Origin: Streptomyces sp. ISL-1
GTDB taxonomy: Bacteria > Actinomycetota > Actinomycetes > Streptomycetales > Streptomycetaceae
Assembly: GCF_018614585.1 (NCBI RefSeq)
Contig: NZ_JAGGOI010000064.1
Coordinates: forward strand, 1 to 64,000
Direction: 5' to 3'
Length of the DNA stretch: 64,000 bases
Under the pieces are notes generated by a model that saw nothing but the letters and a program-made list of their open reading frames with translations, did not search any database and was not told the DNA's origin. Both the position numbers and the translations under genes were made by a program. Every line of letters starts with the position of its first letter. Position 1 is the stretch's first letter. Positions 34,620 through 43,326 of this stretch are shown here, piece by piece.

Positions 34620-35963
34620 CTAAATCCGTTCCGGGACGGGGTTGCCCGCGGCGGCCACCGCACGCCGCAACGGGACCCGCGCCAGCAGTACGAAACCGAG
34701 CGCGAAGAAGACCACCAAAGAGATGATCGCGTCCCGATAACTGCCGGTCAGCTGGTACGCCAGGCCGAACACCAGCGGCCCCAGCCAGCTCAGGCCGCGG
34801 TCGCTCATCTCGTACGCCGAGAAGTACTCGGCCTCCTTGCCGCGCGGTACCAGATGCGAGAACAACGACCTCGACAGCGCCTGGCTGCCGCCCAGAACCA
34901 GCCCGATCGCGCCCGCCAGGGCGAAGAACCAGACCGGTTCCCGGGCCGGAAGGAAGTACCCGGACACCAGAATCAGCGTCCAGACGGCGAGCGAGGCGAG
35001 GATCGTCCGCTTGGCTCCGTGGGTTCTGGCCAGTCGGCCCATCCCCAGCGCACCCGCCACCGCGAGCACCTGCACCAGCAGCACCGCGATGATCAATGTC
35101 GTCTGGTCGAGGCCCAGCTCCTCGGAGCCGTAGATCGACGCCTGTGAGATCACTGTCTGGACCCCGTCGTTGTAGATCAGATAGGCCAGCAGGAACGACA
35201 GGGTCAGCGGATACCGGCGCATGTCCCGCAGCGTGGTCGTCAACTGCCGCCAGCCGGACCCGACCGCGCCCTCGCCGCTCGGCGCCACCCGCCGGTCCCG
35301 CAGCCGCCGCAGTGGCACGAGCGTGAAAGCGCCCCACCACAGGCCGGCCGACGCCAGACAGATCCGTACCGCCGCCGACTCCGAGAGACCGAACGAATCA
35401 TGGCCCGAGTAGACGACCAGATTCAGCACCAGCACCAGTGCGCCGGAGGTATAGCCGAAGGCCCAGCCCCGCGACGAAACCGCATCGCGCTCGTCCGGCT
35501 CCGCGATCTGCGGCAGATAGGCGTTGTAGAGCACCATCGACACCGAAAGCGACGCGTTCGCGACGATCAGGAGGAAGGCGCCCAGCAGATACCGCTCGCC
35601 GTCGAGGAAGAACATCCCTGCCGTCGCGGCCGCCCCTACATAGGCGGCCACCGCGAGCAACGGTTTCTTGCGTCCCGTACGGTCGGCCACCGCACCCGCC
35701 AGCGGCATCAGAAGCACCGCGACCACCACCGAGACGGACACGGCGTAGGCGAAGACCGATCCCGCCCGTACCGGAATGCCCAGCGGATGCACAAAGCCTT
35801 CGGCGTCCGCAGCGGCCTTGGCCACCGCCGTCAGATACGGCCCCAGGAAGACGGTCAGCACACTCGTCGAGTAGACGGAGCACGCGAAGTCGTAGAAATA
35901 CCAGCCGTGTTGCTCGCGCCGACGATCATTCGTCCCGGCCGTCCGGTCCGCGGTGTCCGTCAT
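34620..35963 (-). CDS. MFS transporter of the UMF1/Atg22-like family
   Basis: A 447-residue membrane protein from ATG 35963. The family opening WYFYDFACSVYSTSVLTVFL is clear. Further signatures are AVADRTGRKKPLLAVAAYVG, VLYNAYLPQIAEPDERDAVS and ALSRSLFSHLVPRGKEAEYF. About eleven or twelve helices are visible. Yeast Atg22 exports amino acids from the vacuole; the bacterial members have no settled substrate. It is the last gene of a leftward group that may include the GDPD gene. Confidence 0.88.
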   Translation of the reverse strand: MTDTADRTAGTNDRRREQHGWYFYDFACSVYSTSVLTVFLGPYLTAVAKAAADAEGFVHPLGIPVRAGSVFAYAVSVSVVVAVLLMPLAGAVADRTGRKKPLLAVAAYVGAAATAGMFFLDGERYLLGAFLLIVANASLSVSMVLYNAYLPQIAEPDERDAVSSRGWAFGYTSGALVLVLNLVVYSGHDSFGLSESAAVRICLASAGLWWGAFTLVPLRRLRDRRVAPSGEGAVGSGWRQLTTTLRDMRRYPLTLSFLLAYLIYNDGVQTVISQASIYGSEELGLDQTTLIIAVLLVQVLAVAGALGMGRLARTHGAKRTILASLAVWTLILVSGYFLPAREPVWFFALAGAIGLVLGGSQALSRSLFSHLVPRGKEAEYFSAYEMSDRGLSWLGPLVFGLAYQLTGSYRDAIISLVVFFALGFVLLARVPLRRAVAAAGNPVPERI

Positions 35964-36004
35964 CCCGCGCCCCCTCGCTCGTCCCGTGGTGCAGACGCGC
36001 GGGT

Positions 36005-36769
36005 TCAGACCCAGACTCCCCGGTCGGTCAGTACCGTGCGCAACGTCTCCAGATGATCGGTCATGATGCCATCCACTCCGAGGTCCAGGAGTGCTGCCAT
36101 CCGATCAGCGTCGTTCACCGTCCAGACATGGACCTGCAGACCCCTTTCGTGCGCCGCCGTCACAAAGCGGCGGTCCACCACCCGGATACCGTTCTGCGAC
36201 TCCGGGACCTGCGCGCACACTGCGCCCATCCGCAGCGCCGCCGGAATTCCGTACGAGCGCAGCCGCAGCCCCATCACGCCGCGCACTCCGTACGAGGTCG
36301 CCAGCCGCGGGCCCGCGAGCCGCATCGCCCGCGCCACCCGGCCCTCCGAGAACGAGCCGATGCACACCCGGTCCCACGCGCTCGCGCGGCGGACCAGGTC
36401 GACCAGCGGGGTCAGCGCGGGCTCCGCCTTCATGTCCACGTTCCAGCGGGCTTCCGGGAACTCCTCCAGCAGTTCCTCGAAGAGCGCCAGCGGTTCCTTG
36501 CCACCCACCCTGGCCTGCCGGACCTCGCTCCAGGGCAGCGCCGCGATCTTGCCGCTCGCGTCCGTCACCCGGTCCAGCGTCGTGTCGTGGAAGGCGACCA
36601 GCTTGCCGTCCGCGGTGGTGTGCACATCGGTCTCGAAGTAGCGGTAACCGAGGTCGGCGGCCCGCCAAAAGGCGGCCGCGGTGTTCTCGATCCCGTCCGC
36701 CGCGCCGCCGCGATGGGCGAAGGCGAGGGTGGAGGGATGGTCCAGGTAGGGGTGGAGTGTGCGGGTCAC
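36005..36769 (-). CDS. Glycerophosphodiester phosphodiesterase
   Basis: A 254-residue TIM-barrel enzyme with a GTG start overlapping the YczE stop by four bases. The catalytic His/Glu loop is LAFAHRGGAADGIENTAAAF. The metal/acid loop is ETDVHTTADGKLVAFHDTTL, with a second conserved histidine. The C-terminal strand QVHVWTVNDADRMAALLDLG precedes GVDGIMTDHLETL. There is no signal peptide, so it likely acts in the cytoplasm on glycerophosphodiesters from phospholipid turnover. Confidence 0.93.
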   Translation of the reverse strand: MTRTLHPYLDHPSTLAFAHRGGAADGIENTAAAFWRAADLGYRYFETDVHTTADGKLVAFHDTTLDRVTDASGKIAALPWSEVRQARVGGKEPLALFEELLEEFPEARWNVDMKAEPALTPLVDLVRRASAWDRVCIGSFSEGRVARAMRLAGPRLATSYGVRGVMGLRLRSYGIPAALRMGAVCAQVPESQNGIRVVDRRFVTAAHERGLQVHVWTVNDADRMAALLDLGVDGIMTDHLETLRTVLTDRGVWV

Positions 36770-37422
36770 TTACGCAGTATCGCCTGCTCCGGTGTCCCGC
36801 CGGCGACGACCGTGCTGCCGCTGTCCTCCTCGGAGATGGCGAAGACGCGCAGGAACAGCTGCGCCAGTGGCCCGATGGCGAGGGCGTAGGCGACCGTGCC
36901 GATCCCCACCGAACCGCCGAGCACGAAACCGGTCGCCACGACGGCCACCTCGATGGCCGTACGGACCAGTCGGATCGAGCGGCCGGTGACGCGATGCAGC
37001 CCCGTCATCAGGCCATCACGAGGACCGGGGCCGAACCGCGCCGAGATATACAGACCCGTCGCGACGCCGTTGAGCACGATGCCCCCGATCAGCACCGGAA
37101 TCTGCACCCCGAGCCCCTGCGCGTCCGGGACCAGCGCGAGCGTGCCGTCCATCGCCACGCCGATCACAAAGACGTTGGAGACCGTGCCGAGCCCCGGCCG
37201 CTGCCTCATCGGAATCCACAGCAGCAGCACTGCCGCGCCGACGATGATCGACATGACGCCGATCGTCAGCCCCGTCAGCTCGGCCAGGCCCTGATGCAGC
37301 ACCCCCCACGGCTCAAGACCGAGCCCCCCGCGCACCAGGAGCGCCGAGCTCACTCCGTACAGCGTCAGACCGATGTAAAGCTGCAGCAGTCTGCCGGTGA
37401 GATGCCTCGACACCGTGGACAC
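36766..37422 (-). CDS. YczE/YyaS/YitT-like membrane protein
   Basis: A 218-residue protein. GTG 37422 is favoured because a GAGGGGGG ribosome site lies eight bases upstream and the first helix starts soon after. About five or six helices occur. Family blocks include YIGLTLYGVSSALLVRGGLG, EPWGVLHQGLAELTGLTIG and FGPGPRDGLMTGLHRVTGRS. YczE-type proteins are often divergent from a MocR regulator, as here. Their function is unknown; in Bacillus, YczE affects surfactin or bacilysin-type product formation indirectly. Confidence 0.87.
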   Translation of the reverse strand: MSTVSRHLTGRLLQLYIGLTLYGVSSALLVRGGLGLEPWGVLHQGLAELTGLTIGVMSIIVGAAVLLLWIPMRQRPGLGTVSNVFVIGVAMDGTLALVPDAQGLGVQIPVLIGGIVLNGVATGLYISARFGPGPRDGLMTGLHRVTGRSIRLVRTAIEVAVVATGFVLGGSVGIGTVAYALAIGPLAQLFLRVFAISEEDSGSTVVAGGTPEQAILRK

Positions 37423-37523
37423 AGTGACGCCCCCCTCTGGTGGTAGTGGACTGATGCGTGACACTCTGTGGCTACGGAACAAACGTCAACCATGGCCAAT
37501 TCGAGGAAGGTGGACTGACTTTC

Positions 37524-39020
37524 ATGACGCAGTGGACCTCTGCGGTGGGTGCGGCTCAGCTTGCCCGGCAGCTCACCTCGCAACAGACACGCCCGGGCGG
37601 GCCCGGCACCCGCAAGCCCCCCGCCTACCGCGCACTCGCCGACGGCATCCGGCTGCTCGTCCTCGAAGGCCGCGTCCCCGTCGCCGCCCGGCTGCCCGCC
37701 GAACGCGAACTCGCCCTGTCGCTGTCGGTCAGCCGCACCACCGTCGCCGCGGCCTACGAGGCGCTGCGCGCCGAGGGCTTCCTGGAGTCTCGCAGGGGAG
37801 CGGGCAGCTGGACAGCCGTGCCGGCCGGGAACCCGCTGCCCGCTCGCGGACTCGAACCACTGCCGCCCGAGTCCCTCGGCTCGGTGATCGACCTCGGCTG
37901 TGCCGCCCTGCCCGCACCCGAACCCTGGCTCACCCGCAGCGTCCAGGGCGCACTCGAAGAACTGCCGCCGTACGCGCACACCCACGGCGACTACCCGGCC
38001 GGCCTGCCCGCGCTGCGCCAGACGCTCGCCGACCGCTACACCGCGGGCGGCATCCCCACCATGCCCGAGCAGATCATGGTCACCACCGGGGCGATGGGCG
38101 CGATCGACGCCATCTGCCATCTCTTCGCCGGGCGCGGCGAGCGCATCGCCGTCGAATCCCCCTCCTACGCCAACATCCTTCAGCTGATGCGTGAGGCCGG
38201 CGCCCGGCTGGTGCCGGTGGCCATGGCCGAAGGGCTGTCCGGCTGGGACATGCCGCGCTGGCGGCAGGTGCTGCGGGACGCGGCACCAAGGCTCGCGTAT
38301 GTGGTGGCCGACTTCCACAACCCCACCGGAGCGCTGGCCGACGAGGACCAGCGCCGCCGCCTCGTCGACGCCGCACGCTCCGCGGGCACCGTCCTCGTCG
38401 TCGACGAGACCATGTCCGAGCTGCACCTGGACGACATCGACATGCCGCGGCCGGTCTGCGCCTTCGACCCGGCGGGCAGCACCGTCCTCACGGTCGGCTC
38501 GGCCAGCAAGGCGTTCTGGGCCGGCATGCGCATCGGCTGGGTGCGCGCGGCGCCCGACGTGATCCGCTCGCTGGTCGCGGCCCGCGCGTACGCCGACCTG
38601 GGCACGCCCGTCCTGGAACAGCTCGCCGTCAACTGGCTGATGCAGACCGGGGGTTGGGAGCAGGCAGTCTCCATCCGCCGGGCCCAGGCGCGCGGGAACC
38701 GCGACGCGCTGGTCGCGGCGGTCCGCCGGGAGCTGCCCGACTGGGAGTTCGATGTGCCGAGCGGCGGGCTGACCCTCTGGGTGCGTACGGGAGGGCTGTC
38801 CGGATCGCGACTCGCGGAGGTCGGTGAACGGGTGGGCGTGCGGGTGCCGTCCGGGCCGCGCTTCGGTGTCGACGGCGCCTTCGAGGGCTATGTGCGGCTG
38901 CCGTTCACGGTGGGCGGTCCGGTCGCGGAGGAGGCGGCAGCGCGACTGGCGGCTGCCGCGCGGCTCGTCGAGACGGGAGTGACCACCGGTACGGAGGCGC
39001 CGCGGACGTTCGTCGCCTGA
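37524..39020 (+). CDS. MocR (GntR-aminotransferase) regulator, YczR-type
   Basis: A 498-residue fusion. ATG 37524 has GAGGAAGGTGG about 10 bases upstream. A GntR winged helix (YRALADGIRLLVLEGRVPVA, RLPAERELALSLSVSRTTVA) spans about residues 25-95. It joins a fold-type I aminotransferase-like domain with the PLP lysine K329 in GSASKAFWAGMRIGWVRA, and NPTGALADEDQRRRLVDAAR as the cofactor-side motif. The combination of this regulator divergent from a yczE-like gene fits the YczR subgroup. The 100-base divergent region has CTCTGGTGGTAG and CTCTGTGGCTAC as possible direct half-sites. Confidence 0.9.
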   Translation: MTQWTSAVGAAQLARQLTSQQTRPGGPGTRKPPAYRALADGIRLLVLEGRVPVAARLPAERELALSLSVSRTTVAAAYEALRAEGFLESRRGAGSWTAVPAGNPLPARGLEPLPPESLGSVIDLGCAALPAPEPWLTRSVQGALEELPPYAHTHGDYPAGLPALRQTLADRYTAGGIPTMPEQIMVTTGAMGAIDAICHLFAGRGERIAVESPSYANILQLMREAGARLVPVAMAEGLSGWDMPRWRQVLRDAAPRLAYVVADFHNPTGALADEDQRRRLVDAARSAGTVLVVDETMSELHLDDIDMPRPVCAFDPAGSTVLTVGSASKAFWAGMRIGWVRAAPDVIRSLVAARAYADLGTPVLEQLAVNWLMQTGGWEQAVSIRRAQARGNRDALVAAVRRELPDWEFDVPSGGLTLWVRTGGLSGSRLAEVGERVGVRVPSGPRFGVDGAFEGYVRLPFTVGGPVAEEAAARLAAAARLVETGVTTGTEAPRTFVA

Positions 39021-39033
39021 CGGCGGAGGCCGG

Positions 39034-40617
39034 TCAGCCCTCGGCCGGGACGGCCGCCGGCACGGAAACGTGCGCGGGATCCGGCGAGAGCGCCGCGGCC
39101 GGCTCGGTCCCGTCCGGGTACTCCGGCAGCAGCTCCAGCACGGCCTGCCGGTGCGCCTCGCTGGTGGCTTCGTCGTACGGGTCCGGGGTCGCCGGCACCT
39201 GAAGCCTCAGCACCGGGCCGGTACCGAGCCGTGCGTAACCACGGCCCGGCGGGACATCGGGTGTCGGCGTGGTGTGCGGCTTCGTCCCGAGCACCGACTC
39301 GATCTGCTCAAAGGTGGCGGGCCCCAGCACCACCCGGGCGCGAGTGTGCGTCCGCACGGTCTCGGTGAGCGAGTCCACGCTGTCGAACTGTTCGGCCACG
39401 ACCACCGTCACCTGCGCCGCCCTGCCGTGCCGCAGCGGCACCTGCAGCAGCTCCTGCGGATCGGTGCCCCCGTCGGCCGCCGCCAGGTGGCCGAAGATGC
39501 TCGGCCGGTCCAGCAGGATCCACAACGGCCGCTTGGTGTCGGCGGGCGCGGGATGCCCGGCCTGCCGGGCGCGGTTCGCGGCGATCAGCCGGCGCTCGGT
39601 CTCGTGCGCGGCCCACTCCAGGGTCGCCAGCGCCCCGGCCAGTCCGCATTCGACGGCCAGCACGCCGGTGCGCCCCGTCAGGCACGCGTACTCTCCGGTG
39701 CCGCTGCCCTCGACGATCAGTACGTCTCCGTGCTGCAGCGACTGGAGGGCGATCGAGCGAAGCAGGGTCGTCGTGCCGCCGCCCGGCTCGCCGACCGCAA
39801 GCAGATGCGGCTCCGTCGAGCGCGGCCCGGTGCGCCAGACGACGGGCGGCGCGTCCCGGGTCACCTCGCCCTGGGTGACCGGCACGGTGCGCCGCACCGC
39901 GCCGTGGTCGGTGAAGCCCAGCACGCTCTCGCCCGGCACGGTGATGAATCGCTGGGCGGCGATGGAGGTGGGAAGGGCGGGCAGCACGCTCATCACGAGC
40001 TGGTTGCCCTCCTCGTCCCAGGTGAAGAGATACTCGCGGCCGCGCCCGGACTTGGCGTGCAACAACTGCTCGATCCGGGCCCGGGACTCGGCCTCGCCGT
40101 CGGTGAAGTACGCGGGGTAGGTCACCCGAAGCTGGGTGAGCCGCCCGTTGTCGTCGAACTCGTAGTCGCTGAAGGCCTTGCCCCACTCGCCGCCGTGGGC
40201 GAAGAGCGGCGCCGGGTCCTCGGCGACGGAGAAGTACGGCACGAGGGCCTCGTACAGCGCCCGGAGCCGCCCGGCCTCCGCCTCGTCGGGCCCGGTCTTC
40301 ACCGGCGTACGCACCCGGCCCTTCCAGGCGGCCGCGGCCATCACCGCGATCAGGGCGATCAGCGGTCCGTACGGCATGAGCGCGACCACCAGGAAGCAGG
40401 CCGCGGCCAGGAACAGTGTGGGGCCACGCCGTTCCTTGGGCGTGGCCGCCCACTTGTGCCCGGCCACCGCGGCCAGCTGCCGCAGACCACGAGTGATCGC
40501 GATCAGCGGATGGAGGACGTCCGTGGCGCTGTCGGCGGCCGTGCGCGCGACCTGGCGGCTCCGGGCGATCTGTGCGCTGCCGCTGCTGAGGATGCGGGGG
40601 AGTGGTCGCCGGGCCAC
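39034..40617 (-). CDS. sffA: SffA-like FtsK/SpoIIIE-family protein
   Basis: A 527-residue protein with GTG start behind AGGAGACC. Two membrane helices near residues 68-95 (LFLAAACFLVVALMPYGPLI and following) precede a soluble FtsK-like domain. The expected Walker A loop reads AVGEPGGGTTTLLRSIAL, in which the usual lysine is replaced by threonine; a Walker B-like strand is PLWILLDRPS. In S. coelicolor SffA works in sporulation septation and is brought to septa by SmeA, encoded just upstream here. The degenerate P-loop suggests weak or absent ATP hydrolysis, or an unusual nucleotide mode. Confidence 0.85.
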   Translation of the reverse strand: MARRPLPRILSSGSAQIARSRQVARTAADSATDVLHPLIAITRGLRQLAAVAGHKWAATPKERRGPTLFLAAACFLVVALMPYGPLIALIAVMAAAAWKGRVRTPVKTGPDEAEAGRLRALYEALVPYFSVAEDPAPLFAHGGEWGKAFSDYEFDDNGRLTQLRVTYPAYFTDGEAESRARIEQLLHAKSGRGREYLFTWDEEGNQLVMSVLPALPTSIAAQRFITVPGESVLGFTDHGAVRRTVPVTQGEVTRDAPPVVWRTGPRSTEPHLLAVGEPGGGTTTLLRSIALQSLQHGDVLIVEGSGTGEYACLTGRTGVLAVECGLAGALATLEWAAHETERRLIAANRARQAGHPAPADTKRPLWILLDRPSIFGHLAAADGGTDPQELLQVPLRHGRAAQVTVVVAEQFDSVDSLTETVRTHTRARVVLGPATFEQIESVLGTKPHTTPTPDVPPGRGYARLGTGPVLRLQVPATPDPYDEATSEAHRQAVLELLPEYPDGTEPAAALSPDPAHVSVPAAVPAEG

Positions 40618-40671
40618 GTCGGTCTCCTGAAGGTGCGGAAGGTGCAGTAGGTGCTGGGTGGGCTGCGGGTG

Positions 40672-40866
40672 TCAGAACTTGATCCCGCCGAGGAGGCTGG
40701 CGAGGCTCGCGCTGCCGGCCTTGATGCTGGGGGCGATGGCGGTGCCCGCGACGAAGAAGCCGAAGAGCGAGCAGACGATCGCGTGGGACGCCTTGAGCCC
40801 GTCCTTCCTGAAGAAGAGGAACACGATGATCGCGAGCAGCACCACACCTGAGATCGAGAGGACCAT
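40672..40866 (-). CDS. smeA: SmeA-like small membrane protein
   Basis: Exactly 64 residues, as published for S. coelicolor SmeA. ATG 40866 is preceded by AGGAGAACTCTC. It has two hydrophobic helices (VLSISGVVLLAIIVFLFF and AIVCSLFGFFVAGTAIAP) joined by a short KDGLKASH loop, and ends in GIKF. SmeA targets SffA to sporulation septa and influences chromosome segregation and spore wall maturation. The gene precedes sffA by 54 bases on the same strand. The upstream sequence is AT-rich for this genome, as in developmentally regulated promoters. Confidence 0.86.
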   Translation of the reverse strand: MVLSISGVVLLAIIVFLFFRKDGLKASHAIVCSLFGFFVAGTAIAPSIKAGSASLASLLGGIKF

Positions 40867-40950
40867 GAGAGTTCTCCTGGTTGAGGGGACAGTCACCATG
40901 AGTTGTTCCAGAATCACAGGAAGTATCCATGTGATAAAAGGTCCAAATAG

Positions 40951-40971
40951 GTGAATTTCTACAGATTTCAC
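40951..40971. promoter_or_regulatory. AT-rich dyad in the smeA promoter region
   Basis: GTGAATTTC-TAC-AGATTTCAC forms an imperfect inverted repeat with GTGAA/TTCAC ends, in an AT-rich patch 85-105 bases before smeA. The rest of the gap 40867-41164 shows no gene. A sporulation regulator could bind here, but which one is unknown. Confidence 0.35.
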
Positions 40972-41164
40972 TGCACTGGCGGACGTCGCGTCCCCGATCG
41001 GCGGGCAGGCTGCGCGGTTGCACGGCACAGTGCCTCCCCCACGCTGTTCCCCGCCGCGGCCGGGCCGCGTCACGTCGACCTCAGGGCAGTACCCTGTCGA
41101 TTCACTCGTACGGCGGCTCTTGCCGTGCACCCCCAGGTCAACGCAGTGAAAGGCGGTCAGTCCG

Positions 41165-41557
41165 ATGAGTGAAGCCCCGGATCCCGAGGTGATCGAACTG
41201 GCGACCAAGGTCTTCGATCTGGCCCGCCGGGGAGAGACCGAGACCCTCGCCGCGTACATCGACGCCGGCGTCCCCGCCAACCTCACCAACGACCGTGGCG
41301 ACACCCTTGTCATGCTCGCCGCTTACCACGGGCACGCCCCCGCCGTGGAGGCGCTCCTCGCCCGCGGCGCCGAGCCGGACCGGGCCAACGACCGCGGCCA
41401 GACGCCGCTCGCCGGCGCGGTCTTCAAGGGTGAGGACGCCGTCATCCGCGTCCTCCTGGCCGGCGGAGCCGACCCGGCGGCGGGCACCCCGTCCGCGATG
41501 GATACCGCGCGGATGTTTGGGAAGACAGAGCTCTTGGAGCTGTTCGGCAGTCATTGA
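41165..41557 (+). CDS. Ankyrin repeat protein
   Basis: A 130-residue soluble protein made of three to four ankyrin repeats: ETLAAYIDAGVPANLTNDRG, DTLVMLAAYHGHAPAVEALL followed by ARGAEPDRANDRG, and QTPLAGAVFKGEDAVIRVLL followed by AGGADP. It is a protein-interaction scaffold with no catalytic element. It sits alone between smeA (divergent) and the HEAT-repeat gene. Single-domain ankyrin proteins of this size are widespread in Streptomyces without known partners. Confidence 0.9.
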   Translation: MSEAPDPEVIELATKVFDLARRGETETLAAYIDAGVPANLTNDRGDTLVMLAAYHGHAPAVEALLARGAEPDRANDRGQTPLAGAVFKGEDAVIRVLLAGGADPAAGTPSAMDTARMFGKTELLELFGSH

Positions 41558-41696
41558 GGGCTGTTGAGAGGCCGCTGGGAGGGACGCCGTAAATGTGGTC
41601 GCGGTGGCGAAATGGGTGGGTCATCATGACGTCGGGCCCTACCCCGGACTTTCACCCGGGAGTTCCCCTGGGGCCACCGACGAGAGGCAGAGGAAG

Positions 41697-41753
41697 ATGG
41701 TCTACACCAAGCGGAAGACGACGGGCGGCCCTACATGTTGCTGCGCGGCCTAG
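41697..41753 (+). CDS. Possible 18-codon leader peptide with three consecutive cysteines
   Basis: ATG 41697 opens MVYTKRKTTGGPTCCCAA and stops at TAG 41751-41753, 50 bases before the HEAT-protein gene. An AGAGGCAGAGGAAG purine-rich stretch precedes it. The three adjacent TGT/TGC codons recall the polycysteine uORFs that sense cysteine-tRNA in mycobacteria. Coding status is unproven. Confidence 0.35.
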   Translation: MVYTKRKTTGGPTCCCAA

Positions 41754-41802
41754 GCATCCCCACTCCCCGGTTGCGTCGACAGCTTGATGTGAGGCTTTTC
41801 CC

Positions 41803-43221
41803 ATGTTCGATCCAGTCATAGCGCCGAGCGGCACGCTGCTCGGCCTGCTGCAGAGGGGCCGCGGTGACGGCACGCTGCACGCGCTCGCCGCGCCGCGCGC
41901 AGAAGCGCTCGCGGCTCTCAACCACTGCGTACTGAACGATGCCCGCCACGACTGGCAGGTTGAGAACCGCTCCCTGTACTACGCACGCCTCTACCTGGAT
42001 CTGCACGGCGGGCTCGAGGAGATCGAGCGGCACCTGTGCGACCCCTACGACTGCATCGACACCGATGAGGCCAGGACCGGCCTCGCGCTCGCCGTGCTCG
42101 GGCACCTCGCCTCGTACGGCAGGGACGATGCCCTCGCGCTTCTGCGGCGGTACGCCGCCGGCGGCGCCAACTGGGCCTGGGCGCTGGACGAGCTCGCCCT
42201 GCGCGACGACGACAACGGCCTGAGCGCGCTCGCCGCGCCGGTCCTCGCCCGCTTCCCGGCGACCCCGGAGGGAGACGCCGAACTGGCCGTCGCGGTACGG
42301 GACGCCTTCGAACCGCGGCCGTGGCGGCTGTGGGCCGAGGACCGGCGCGAGGCGATCGGCGCCCGCGTGCGCGCGGCCCGGGAAGCCGGTTCCTTCGACC
42401 GCTGGCAGCGCCAGATGCGACCCACCGGGCCCCGGCCCGGCTGGAGCGTCCAGGCCGTCTTCGACTGGGCCGACCAGGGAGTCGAGCGCGGCAGCGCCCT
42501 CCATGTGCCCGCGGCCCGCTGTCTGTCGGCCGTCGCGGGACCCGAGGACCGGCCCGCGATCGTCACGGCCGCCCGCGAAGGATCCGACGGCGCGCGCTGC
42601 GCCGCCCTTCACTATCTCGCCGAGTCACGCGACCCCGTCGTCCTCGACCTGATCGAAGCGGCTGTGGCGGGCGGCTCCCGCACCGTCGCCGACGCCGCCG
42701 TCTCCGCGTTCGAGCGGACGTGCGGTGACGAGGCCGTCGACCGGGCCCGTGGCTGGGTGCACCGGCCCGACGCGCTGGGCGCGTCCGCGGCGGGCGTACT
42801 GGCCTGCCGGGGCGGCGCCAAGGACGACAAGCTGGTCCTCGGCGCGCTGCGCGAGACCGTACGGGCCGACGGGCCCGACGCACCCCTGCTGTGGAGGCTC
42901 GTCGACGGGGCCGGACGCCTCGGCATCGGCTGCGCCGCACCCGTACTGCGCCATGTGTACCGGGAGACCGCGTCCTCGCAGCTGCGCGGCCGCGCGGCCC
43001 GCGCGCTGGCTGCCACCGACGCCTCCTTCGCCACCGGATTCGCCGTCGAATGCCTGTGGGACTGCGAGGAGACCACGCGGGAAGTCGGCGCGCTGTACGC
43101 CGAGACCGGCGATGTGCGCGTTGCCGAGCGATTGCGCCGCCTGGCCATGGATCCGGCCGAGGAGGCAGAGGTGCAAACCGCCGTACGCAGCAGAATCGGC
43201 CCGGATATGCCCGCCGTGTGA
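41803..43221 (+). CDS. HEAT-repeat protein
   Basis: A 472-residue soluble, all-alpha protein. The C-terminal half has clear HEAT/PBS-lyase-like repeats, for example GARCAALHYLAESRDPVVLD, then TVADAAVSAFERTCGDEAVD, and RGRAARALAATDASFATGFA. The N-terminal half (LFGLLQRGRGD-like start, then ALAAPRAEALAALNHCVLND) is less typical but helical. It probably binds other proteins. No enzymatic motif is present. It is preceded by the possible leader ORF and followed, 105 bases on, by glycosyltransferase genes that appear to be a separate unit. Confidence 0.8.
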   Translation: MFDPVIAPSGTLLGLLQRGRGDGTLHALAAPRAEALAALNHCVLNDARHDWQVENRSLYYARLYLDLHGGLEEIERHLCDPYDCIDTDEARTGLALAVLGHLASYGRDDALALLRRYAAGGANWAWALDELALRDDDNGLSALAAPVLARFPATPEGDAELAVAVRDAFEPRPWRLWAEDRREAIGARVRAAREAGSFDRWQRQMRPTGPRPGWSVQAVFDWADQGVERGSALHVPAARCLSAVAGPEDRPAIVTAAREGSDGARCAALHYLAESRDPVVLDLIEAAVAGGSRTVADAAVSAFERTCGDEAVDRARGWVHRPDALGASAAGVLACRGGAKDDKLVLGALRETVRADGPDAPLLWRLVDGAGRLGIGCAAPVLRHVYRETASSQLRGRAARALAATDASFATGFAVECLWDCEETTREVGALYAETGDVRVAERLRRLAMDPAEEAEVQTAVRSRIGPDMPAV

Positions 43222-43326
43222 CATTCGGGACGCGAAACGCCCCCAGCCACAAACGCTCACGGGACGTTAGCCAGGGGTAAAGATCCACGTTGGTACAGCC
43301 ACCCCGGGCCAGACGACAACACGAGT

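Noticed and set aside
41593..41787. 64-codon frame before the HEAT-protein gene
   Set aside because: No ribosome site, Arg/Pro-rich, no conserved pattern; the shorter cysteine-containing frame at 41697 is the more interesting candidate.
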